6,458 nt of DNA. It comes from Flavobacteriales bacterium. Lineage in GTDB: Bacteria; Bacteroidota; Bacteroidia; Flavobacteriales_D; CANHHI01. Shown one piece after another: positions 1-5,121 of this stretch; position 1 is the stretch's first letter; each line of letters starts with the position of its first letter. Position numbers and translations under genes: made by a program. The stretch lies in assembly GCA_947460225.1 (NCBI GenBank), contig CANHHI010000093.1, forward strand, positions 1-6,458, written 5' to 3'. The notes below the pieces were generated by a model. The model had not been told where the DNA came from, ran no database searches, and saw only the letters and a program-made list of their open reading frames with translations.

Positions 1-952
1 AATTGTTAAAATATTCTGTTGTCAAATTATTTTCTTCATCTTTGCTTATCCAAAAAACGGATAAGTCTGTGTTTTGGCGTAGCAATTCTTTCGCCTTAGT
101 TTCACCCATTGCCATAATGGCAGTTGCCCAAACATCTGCCACAGCGCAATCCACGTGCAAAACCGTTACCGCAATCAATTTGGAATACTCTGGCAAGCCA
201 GTTTTGGGGTTTATAATATGGGAGCGTTTTTCGCCATTGCTTTCTATAAATTGTTTATAATTGCCCGAAGTTGCCATTGAAATATCGGTGAGCGACAAAA
301 TAGCTTGGGCAGATTTTTCTGTCAAAATGGGTTTTTCTATGGCGATTTTCCAAGGCTTGCCATCGCTATTCAGCCCTTTTAACGCAATTTCTCCACCAAT
401 TTCCACCATGTAATTTTCAGCACCTCTACGAGCCAAAAAGTCCCCGATTTTTTGCACGATATAACCCTTGGCAATGGCATTAAAATTGAGCGCATATTTT
501 TTATTGCCTTGCAAAAAAACACCTTCTTCTGTTTCTACAAGTGCTATGGAATCAAAAGCCGTGTAAGCCAATACTTGGTTAAGCGGTATTTGTTTATCGG
601 TTTGATACCAATTCAAAACAGGTTCCAAAGCAGGATTGAAATAACCCTCTGTTTCTTGATACAGCTGTTTGGACAATAAAAAATTGGCTAAAAAATCCTC
701 GTCTAATTGTATGCGCTCCCCTTTGTTGTAGCGAGAAATTCTTGAATTTTCTTGATACGTACTCAACGATGTGTTTATTTCCACAAAAATACTATCCAGT
801 TGCTTAGGGAAATGCGCCACCCCAGCATAATCCGATACCGAGATAGAAAACGTAGTGCCTAAGGCAAAGCCTTTGTATTGCTTAAATGCTGGCTTTTGCG
901 TGCAAGAAAAGCAAGCGAAAATAACGATAAAGTGTGTTTTTATTTTGAACAT
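1..952 (-). CDS. apbE: ApbE family FAD:protein FMN transferase, probable lipoprotein (3' end outside window)
   Basis: Members of this family move FMN from FAD onto a Thr/Ser of target proteins (for example Nqr/Rnf subunits) on the periplasmic side. An uninterrupted frame of 317 codons reads from the ATG at 952 to the left edge. The family is usually about 330-350 residues, so only the extreme C-terminus is missing. The first 17 residues are a short basic-then-hydrophobic signal ending in a Cys pair region (ACFSC, residues 13-17). This suggests a lipoprotein, although the lipobox is imperfect. Family landmarks in order: ALGTTFSI (30-37), SLSTY (62-66), FNAIAKGY (157-164), VEIGGEI (183-189), MATSGNY (226-232), HIINPKTG (245-252) and the metal-binding stretch DCAVADVWATAIMAMG (268-283), whose Asp273 and Thr277 match the usual A-D-A..T pattern. 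No flavinylation target or Nqr/Rnf gene lies in the window, so its substrate is unknown. The start follows a -7 box by only five bases. Confidence 0.93.
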   Translation of the reverse strand, partial: MFKIKTHFIVIFACFSCTQKPAFKQYKGFALGTTFSISVSDYAGVAHFPKQLDSIFVEINTSLSTYQENSRISRYNKGERIQLDEDFLANFLLSKQLYQETEGYFNPALEPVLNWYQTDKQIPLNQVLAYTAFDSIALVETEEGVFLQGNKKYALNFNAIAKGYIVQKIGDFLARRGAENYMVEIGGEIALKGLNSDGKPWKIAIEKPILTEKSAQAILSLTDISMATSGNYKQFIESNGEKRSHIINPKTGLPEYSKLIAVTVLHVDCAVADVWATAIMAMGETKAKELLRQNTDLSVFWISKDEENNLTTEYFNN

Positions 953-974
953 GGATACAAATTTAATAAATTTG
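944..974 (+). promoter_or_regulatory. ssrA promoter, Bacteroidota type (TTTG - 19 bases - TAAATTTG)
   Basis: TTTG at 944-947 and TAAATTTG at 967-974 are separated by 19 bases. This is a full match to the -33/-7 consensus of the primary sigma factor in Bacteroidota. The predicted start is near 978, leaving about a dozen bases before mature tmRNA base 990, which RNase P would remove as it does for other tmRNA precursors. The -33 box lies over the first codons of apbE on the other strand. Confidence 0.75.
958..965 (-). promoter_or_regulatory. -7 box of apbE promoter (TAAATTTG), almost leaderless
   Basis: Read on the minus strand, TAAATTTG matches the Bacteroidota -7 consensus TAnnTTTG and is followed by TATCC and then the apbE ATG. 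A start point about four bases past the box would leave a leader of roughly 0-3 bases. The -33 element is poor: TTCG at 985-988 stands where TTTG would be expected, 19 bases upstream. The box is the mirror image of the ssrA -7 box at 967-974. The box match is seen; its use as a promoter is inferred. Confidence 0.5.
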
Positions 975-989
975 TGGCAAAATACGAAT

Positions 990-1383
990 GGGGCTGACTG
1001 GATTTGACAGCAAAAGAGTTCTTTGTGTAAGCATGCAGGTTAATGGAGGGTGAAACCTTATAAAAGTATCTCCAAACGCTTAAATGGCGAAAACAATTAC
1101 GCACTTGCTGCCTAATTCTCTCGGAGAATTAGCTTAATCTGCTCTACAATTGAGCAGACGAGTTATCCGCCCAAGGCTGTGCTAAGAATGCTTTGGAATC
1201 GGGTATCGTAAAATCTTGGCTCGTGTTTTGTAGTTTTAGGCAAAGCATTAAATTTTATAAAACTAAGCGGTTTATGGCGTGTGTATGCGCAGTAAACAGC
1301 CGACAATCAAACAGACAATAAGCATGTAGAAAGCACACGGTGCCTTTGTTTGGACGAGGGTTCAATCCCCTCCAGCTCCACCA
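990..1383 (+). ncRNA. ssrA: tmRNA (transfer-messenger RNA), one-piece
   Basis: tmRNA rescues ribosomes stalled on messages without a stop codon and, with SmpB, adds a degradation tag. The acceptor stem pairs GGGGCTG (990-996) with CAGCTCC (1373-1379), followed by discriminator A1380 and an encoded CCA (1381-1383). The T arm is GAGGG-TTCAATC-CCCTC (1356-1372). The D-arm-like segment GACTGGATTTGACA follows the acceptor stem. The tag frame starts at GGC 1086-1088 and reads G-E-N-N-Y-A-L-A-A, then TAA at 1113-1115. The resume codon is inferred from the usual tag form, and the ALAA end is the typical protease-recognition tail. Directly after the tag is a 9-base perfect hairpin (1112-1120 with 1124-1132) that includes the stop codon, then a second 7-base hairpin (1138-1144 with 1152-1158). 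The 394-base length is usual for the single-piece form. Confidence 0.97.
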
Positions 1384-1412
1384 AAAACCGCTCCATTGGG
1401 GCGGTTTTTTTT
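1384..1412 (+). terminator. Rho-independent terminator of ssrA
   Basis: The stem ACCGCTCC (1387-1394) pairs with GGGGCGGT (1398-1405), with one U-G pair and an ATT loop. Flanking A and T bases extend it, and it runs into eight T residues (1405-1412). It begins immediately after the encoded CCA, so it ends the tmRNA transcript. Confidence 0.9.
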
Positions 1413-1550
1413 GCATCAGAGATACTTTAATCCGTGTTCCCGCAACAGTGCCGATGTTTTCCGTTTTAATCTGCTTCGCAAAGCAATATATTTCCTACAA
1501 ATTTCATTAAATTTCAGCCTACGAATTTAAAAAACAACTCCTATAAAAAC

Positions 1551-1581
1551 AAAAAAAAAGCCGTCCTAAATAGGACGACTT
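1551..1581 (-). terminator. Rho-independent terminator of the 157-residue protein gene, possibly bidirectional
   Basis: Read on the minus strand, AGTCGTCCT (1580-1572), loop ATTT and AGGACGGCT (1567-1559) form a 9-base stem with one U-G pair. Nine T residues follow (complement of the A run 1551-1559). It sits about 20 bases past the stop codon of the gene at 1601-2074. The plus strand also ends in five T residues, so it could back up ssrA termination. The remaining bases from 1413 to 1550 show no gene; only a tiny inverted repeat (TGCTT/AAGCA) and a short repeated CCTACRAATTT are visible there. Confidence 0.85.
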
Positions 1582-1600
1582 TTTACTTTTTTTTCAACAT

Positions 1601-2074
1601 TTATATTTTAAAGGTTGCCGCTACTTTTAAGTGGCTATAAGCATAACCACCATGCAAAGCTACGGTAATACCAATTTTTTCGGTGAAGAAATATCTATAA
1701 CCTGTATTGATACCCCCTCTGAAATTAAAACCAACACCATTGCCAAAACCAAATGCTGGACCTAAATCTAAACCCGCATACCAATCCATTTTTTCTGGCA
1801 TTTTAAGCAAAGTACCAAAATGATAATCTCCACGCACCACAATATACGTACCAAATCCTCCATCCCACCAGGTAAAGGCAGTACCTAAACCAATAGACCA
1901 GTCTTTATGCAAGCCCATGTCCCAAGAAAACGAGGGGAGACCTAGACCCCAACCCAAATCAATACCAGGTTCCAAAAAGTGTTTGCCTTTATCATGTGCA
2001 CCTGTTTGCGCATGAACCAGCTGTGTACCAAATGCCAATACAGCAGCCAAAAGAATTAATTTTAGTTTTTTCAT
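1601..2074 (-). CDS. Small secreted protein, probable outer-membrane beta-barrel, function unknown
   Basis: I do not recognise this 157-residue protein as a named family. Residues 1-22 are a clear Sec signal peptide: basic MKKLK, a hydrophobic core, then VHA|QT, giving predicted signal peptidase I cleavage after Ala22. The mature part of about 135 residues is rich in Gly, Phe, Tyr and Trp in alternating short runs (for example DLGWGLGLPSF 39-49, IGLGTAFTWW 61-70, TYIVVRGDYHFG 76-87, AGLDLGPAFGFG 100-111, GGINTGYRYFF 120-130, GITVALHGGYAYSH 135-148). It ends in VAATFKI, with an aromatic near the C-terminus. These are typical traits of small outer-membrane barrels inserted by the BAM machinery, perhaps with eight strands. 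It appears to be a single-gene unit with its own promoter and terminator. No Shine-Dalgarno sequence is seen. The barrel fold is inferred from composition; no binding or catalytic motif is visible. Confidence 0.85.
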   Translation of the reverse strand: MKKLKLILLAAVLAFGTQLVHAQTGAHDKGKHFLEPGIDLGWGLGLPSFSWDMGLHKDWSIGLGTAFTWWDGGFGTYIVVRGDYHFGTLLKMPEKMDWYAGLDLGPAFGFGNGVGFNFRGGINTGYRYFFTEKIGITVALHGGYAYSHLKVAATFKI

Positions 2075-2098
2075 AAATAAGTAATTTAGTTACGTACA

Positions 2099-2130
2099 CA
2101 AAGTTAAATAAAACCTGTGCTTAACTGCAA
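2099..2130 (-). promoter_or_regulatory. Promoter of the 157-residue barrel-like protein gene (TTG - 21 bases - TAACTTTG)
   Basis: On the minus strand, TTG (complement of 2128-2130) is followed after 21 bases by TAACTTTG (complement of 2099-2106), matching the Bacteroidota consensus. The predicted start is near 2095, giving a leader of about 20 bases before the ATG at 2074. The A/T tracts just upstream (2131-2170) could also act as an UP-like element. Confidence 0.7.
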
Positions 2131-2265
2131 TTTTTTTTGAATATTTTTTTCAATTTTTGAATATTTTTTCTAAACCATAGATAATATAAGGCTTTTAAGC
2201 GCAAATGTTTTTATTCACAATGCTTGTGGAAAAACCTGTTGATTAGTTAAAATATCTGTGGATAA
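2129..2265. other. oriC: Candidate replication origin (AT-rich unwinding region plus DnaA boxes)
   Basis: The 198-base gap between the barrel-protein gene and the exporter permease has two parts. Bases 2129-2190 are almost pure A/T with the 16-base direct repeat. Bases 2211-2265 hold perfect DnaA boxes of the form TTATNCACA: TTATTCACA on the plus strand (2211-2219) and TTATCCACA on the minus strand (2257-2265). Between them lie the near-consensus TTTTCCACA (minus, 2225-2233) and a weak TAATCAACA (minus, 2237-2245). An unwinding region flanked on one side by clustered DnaA boxes is the standard layout of bacterial oriC. Against the call: only four boxes, no dnaA, dnaN or other classical origin neighbour in view, and no obvious DnaA-trio run. 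It could instead be a DnaA-titration or regulatory site. The boxes are seen directly; the origin role is inferred. Confidence 0.5.
2134..2169. repeat. 16-base perfect direct repeat at 20-base period, extremely AT-rich
   Basis: TTTTTGAATATTTTTT occurs at 2134-2149 and again at 2154-2169, separated by TCAA. The repeat centres are exactly 20 bases apart, close to two helical turns. Each unit resembles the T-rich 13-mers of bacterial origin-unwinding regions. It lies 40-80 bases from a DnaA-box cluster. Confidence 0.8.
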
Positions 2266-2272
2266 GCTATTT

Positions 2273-3391
2273 TTACATTTTAAATATATCCGCTGGCGCT
2301 AGTCTCTCTATGCGCCTTAGCGCAAAAAAAGACCCCACAAAAGATATAAACAAAGGCGTTATAAACAATATGCCAACAAGCCATAAATCTATGTGAATAA
2401 TCGTGCCCGTGTTTTTCATTAAAAGACGGAAACCATTGAGCAGGCAATAAGCCAAAACAAAACCGATTAAAGCCAGTAAAAATGCTTGCGCAAAGACCAA
2501 ACGCCTCAAATAAGCACTGGTTGCGCCCATGGCTTTTAATGTGCCATAGTCTTTGATTCTATCATTGGCAGCGGAATACAAGGTAAGTCCAACAATCACC
2601 AAACCCGAAGCAACCGCAAAAATAATCAATGCCAAAAACGAGAAACCAATGCCCGTATTTTTTAAAATGCGCATGATGGTCATGGTTTTAAAATCACTTG
2701 CCGAATACGCCCAAGTATCTGGAATATACTGATTGACGGCTTGAATAAAATTTATTTGCGCACTTTCTTCTACTTCCACCAGCAAAGCACTGATTTGATA
2801 AGATGGCAAATTTGCATAATACCTCGCCCTAGACAAAGTCGTAAAACCAAAAGCAAGGGCAAAACCCCTTGCGCCTTCTGTGTAGCCTACGATTTTTGCT
2901 TGTTTTTTATTGATTTCTATAATGTCGCCAATATTGGGATTGCCTAAAAACTTTCGGTCGTAGTAATCCACATATATACCTTCTTCTGTTTGCAAGGCTT
3001 GAAAATTATCTTTTGCATAACGAATAGGTAATCCTGTGTAATAAGGCTCTTCTGCGCCCAAAAGTTGCACACTCACCTTGCTGCCCGAAGCAAATAAAGC
3101 GGGGGCACCTGCTACCACAATAGGGTGCGTAGCCTTTACACCCGGAATAGATTGCACATTTTGCTCCACACGTATGTCCATGGCTTGGAGTTCATTTGCC
3201 CCCAAGCTGTTTTCGTGTACTACCCAAATGTAGTTCATGTTGTCCCGCAGCAAACTGGCAATGGAGCTCATCACAAAACCAAAAATGCCCAGTTGCTGTC
3301 CAATCAAATACACGCATATCATAATGCCTGCAAGCGCACCTGCGGTTTTGGCTTTGTCAAAGCGCAAAAATTGAATTGCCATTTTCCACAT
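2273..3391 (-). CDS. ABC exporter permease, FtsX/MacB fold, DevC-like
   Basis: This is the membrane subunit of a tripartite exporter. Starting from the ATG at 3391 it has 372 residues, usual for the DevC type. The layout is one N-terminal membrane segment (about 16-45), a periplasmic MacB-type core domain (about 48-235), then three membrane segments (about 247-271, 297-319, 335-358). The cytoplasmic loop between segments two and three carries DYGTLKAMGAT (281-291), the FtsX-superfamily coupling motif that contacts the ATPase. GYTEGARGFALAFGF (169-183) and the C-terminal RRIERLAPADIFK also match this superfamily. Its gene is last in the three-gene operon, six bases after the TGA of the fusion-protein gene. 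A TTG at 3397 directly abuts that stop and would add two residues; I prefer the ATG because no ribosome-binding signal favours TTG. The substrate is unknown. No convincing terminator is seen after it. Confidence 0.92.
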   Translation of the reverse strand: MWKMAIQFLRFDKAKTAGALAGIMICVYLIGQQLGIFGFVMSSIASLLRDNMNYIWVVHENSLGANELQAMDIRVEQNVQSIPGVKATHPIVVAGAPALFASGSKVSVQLLGAEEPYYTGLPIRYAKDNFQALQTEEGIYVDYYDRKFLGNPNIGDIIEINKKQAKIVGYTEGARGFALAFGFTTLSRARYYANLPSYQISALLVEVEESAQINFIQAVNQYIPDTWAYSASDFKTMTIMRILKNTGIGFSFLALIIFAVASGLVIVGLTLYSAANDRIKDYGTLKAMGATSAYLRRLVFAQAFLLALIGFVLAYCLLNGFRLLMKNTGTIIHIDLWLVGILFITPLFISFVGSFFALRRIERLAPADIFKM

Positions 3392-3397
3392 AAACAA

Positions 3398-4369
3398 TCA
3401 GTCTAAAAAGATTAAACAACTTACTTTTTCACCCAAAATTAGGTTTTTTTGGGTATTTAAACTTATTTTTACTTCTCGCACCCTTCTATCTTGTTGCATG
3501 GAAGGATTGTCATCTATATCTGATTTTTTCTTTAAATAGTCTGCCATAAAGAAAACTTCTCCCCTGGCAATTTCATTTTGGGTTTGATTTTCTTGAATGC
3601 TTGCATCTTGACCGATTTTTACCCGCTCTGCAAACAATTCATCTACTTCTGCTAGGGCAACGTATTCTCCTTCTGGCAAAAATTGTGCGATGGTTATGTT
3701 TGGCGTTATTTCGTCTCCCAGCGTAACATTGAGTGCTAAAATTTTTCCAGCAACAGGCGCACGCAATGTTTTTTTCTGAATTAAAAGTTTTTGCAGGGAA
3801 ATATCCAACGCTATTTGTTTTTGTACTGCTAAGGTCTTTTGATGCAAAGCCTCTGCAATGCTTACATTTTGTTTGCAAGTAGCCACTTTATTTGTAATAT
3901 CTTCAAAGGCTTGGTTGCTCATCACTTTGGACGCATGCAGTTTTTCACTGCGCAATAAATCATCTTGTGCATCTTTGAGTTGTATTTTTTCCAAGGCAAT
4001 TTTGTGCGCTGCCAAGTCTGTTTCTATTTTTTGTGTAGCCAGCTCTGCTTGAATTTGCTCCAATTGAATTTTCTCAATTTGGCTGTCTAATTCCAAAATA
4101 ACATCATCTTTTTTGACCGATTGCCCTTCTTGCACCAACAAACGCATCAGTGTTCCTGTGTTGTTTATTTTCAAGGCAATTTCATCGTGCAAAGCTATGA
4201 TTTTGCAGGCACCAACCACCTTGTTGATTTCCAATTCATCTGCACTTTGCTTGTTGTTTTCTTCACTAAGCGTTTGCATCAGCTCTTGGGAATTGTTTTG
4301 ATTTTCTGTTTGTTCTTGTTTACAAGCTATAAGAAGCAATGTGAACAAGATGAATAGAGGCTTTTTCAT
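3398..4369 (-). CDS. Membrane-fusion (periplasmic adaptor) protein of ABC exporter, HlyD/DevB-like lipoprotein
   Basis: This adaptor would bridge the inner-membrane ABC transporter to an outer-membrane TolC-type channel. It has 323 residues. MKKPLFILFTLLLIAC ends in a good lipobox (LIAC, Cys16), so it is probably lipid-anchored rather than held by a transmembrane helix. A low-complexity Gln/Asn/Glu linker follows (17-45). The first half of the lipoyl/barrel-sandwich domain is near 66-98 (TGTLMRLLVQEGQSVKKDD). A long Gln/Lys/Leu-rich coiled-coil hairpin spans about 97-200. The second lipoyl half is near 201-224 (TLRAPVAGKILALNVTLGDE), and a beta-barrel/membrane-proximal region runs from about 235 to the end (VALAEVDELFAERVKIGQ; ILGEKVSCLIF). 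It is the middle gene of the operon, 11 bases after the ATPase stop. No TolC-like gene is in the window. Confidence 0.92.
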   Translation of the reverse strand: MKKPLFILFTLLLIACKQEQTENQNNSQELMQTLSEENNKQSADELEINKVVGACKIIALHDEIALKINNTGTLMRLLVQEGQSVKKDDVILELDSQIEKIQLEQIQAELATQKIETDLAAHKIALEKIQLKDAQDDLLRSEKLHASKVMSNQAFEDITNKVATCKQNVSIAEALHQKTLAVQKQIALDISLQKLLIQKKTLRAPVAGKILALNVTLGDEITPNITIAQFLPEGEYVALAEVDELFAERVKIGQDASIQENQTQNEIARGEVFFMADYLKKKSDIDDNPSMQQDRRVREVKISLNTQKNLILGEKVSCLIFLD

Positions 4370-4380
4370 ATTTTAAAAAT

Positions 4381-5061
4381 TTATAATTCCGTTACGATGC
4401 CACTTTCCACTTGAATAACCCGATGGGAGTATGGTTTAAGGCGTGGGTCGTGTGTAACCACGCAAACCGCCTTTCCTTGCTCTGTGGCGAGTTTCTGCAA
4501 TTGCTCCATCACCGTGGTGAGGGCTTGGTGGTCTAAGGACGCTGTGGGTTCGTCGCACAAAAGCATGGGCGGATTGGTGACCAAAGCCCTCGCAATGGCG
4601 ATGCGCTGTTGTTGCCCACCCGACAATTGTTTGGGCAAATTTTTTGCTTTATCACGCAAACCTACAAAAGCTAAGGCTTTATCTGCTCTTGGTTTTATTT
4701 CCGCTTCGGGTACATTTTGCATGCGCAAAGGCAAGGCAATGTTGTCCCAAGCATTGAGCGGTGCAATCAAATTAAACTGTTGAAACACAAAACCAATTTG
4801 AAATAAACGAATTTTTGCCAATTCTTTTTCTGACAGCGTTGTAATAGGTATATCATTGATAAACACTTCGCCCGCAGTGGGTTTTATCATGCAGCCCAAA
4901 AGCGAGAGCAAAGTGGTTTTGCCCGAACCCGAAGGTCCGAGTATAAGCATGAGTTCGCCGGGGTAAACATTCAAGGTGGTGGTGTCCAAAGCTGTCACCA
5001 CGTTTTCAGCCATGGTGTATATTTTGCTCGCTTTTTCTACGCTTGCAATAGGTTTGCGCAT
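4381..5061 (-). CDS. ABC exporter ATP-binding protein, LolD/MacB/DevA-like
   Basis: This is the ATPase of the exporter encoded by the operon, acting on the cytoplasmic face. Its 226 residues are usual for the family. All nucleotide-binding motifs are intact: A-loop Tyr15, Walker A GPSGSGKTT (42-50), Q-loop FVFQQ (91-95), signature LSGGQQQ (146-152), Walker B MLLCDEP (166-172) with catalytic Glu171, D-loop SLD (175-177) and switch His204 in VTHD. The sequence type is that of the MacB/LolD/FtsE branch, which pairs with FtsX-fold permeases, consistent with the permease downstream. It is the first gene of the operon and divergent from gpmI. The start ATG at 5061 gives the standard N-terminus with a short strand before the A-loop. 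No Shine-Dalgarno sequence is obvious. Confidence 0.95.
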   Translation of the reverse strand: MRKPIASVEKASKIYTMAENVVTALDTTTLNVYPGELMLILGPSGSGKTTLLSLLGCMIKPTAGEVFINDIPITTLSEKELAKIRLFQIGFVFQQFNLIAPLNAWDNIALPLRMQNVPEAEIKPRADKALAFVGLRDKAKNLPKQLSGGQQQRIAIARALVTNPPMLLCDEPTASLDHQALTTVMEQLQKLATEQGKAVCVVTHDPRLKPYSHRVIQVESGIVTEL

Positions 5062-5079
5062 TTTTCAAAAACTTTCACT

Positions 5080-5087
5080 CAAAGGTA
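5080..5087 (-). promoter_or_regulatory. -7 box (TACCTTTG) of the exporter operon promoter
   Basis: On the minus strand TACCTTTG matches TAnnTTTG and lies 18 bases before the ATPase ATG, predicting a leader of about 15 bases. No TTG occurs at the right distance for a -33 box, so the promoter may be weak or depend on an activator. The 60-base divergent gap to gpmI holds nothing else that I can support. Confidence 0.45.
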
Positions 5088-5121
5088 AGCAAAAATTTCG
5101 GATATTTGTATAAAAATCAAT

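Noticed and set aside
3..679. Plus-strand open frames at 3-260 and 452-679
   Set aside because: Both lie antisense inside apbE, whose own frame is intact with all family motifs. They have no recognisable domains.
1384..1550. Possible phage or island attachment site at the ssrA 3' end
   Set aside because: ssrA 3' ends are common integration targets, but no duplicated ssrA end, integrase or foreign-looking gene is present. The next element is a normal terminator and a resident-looking gene.
2216..2228. CACAA-TGC-TTGTG hairpin as a terminator for the exporter operon
   Set aside because: The stem is only five bases, and there is no clean T run after it on the minus strand. The inverted repeat is better explained by two opposed DnaA boxes.
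3382..3390. TTTTCCACA, a DnaA-box-like sequence near the start of the permease gene
   Set aside because: It is isolated, inside coding sequence and not perfect consensus, with no companion boxes. Chance occurrence is likely in AT-rich DNA.
2741..4783. Plus-strand open frames across the exporter operon (2741-2947, 3125-3406, 3858-4052, 4113-4357, 4484-4783) and a minus frame at 3639-3878
   Set aside because: They overlap well-supported exporter genes, have no domain-like content and lack promoters.
5101..5108. GATATTTG as a gpmI -7 box
   Set aside because: It departs from TAnnTTTG at the first base and has no TTG at a suitable distance upstream, so it is too weak to call.
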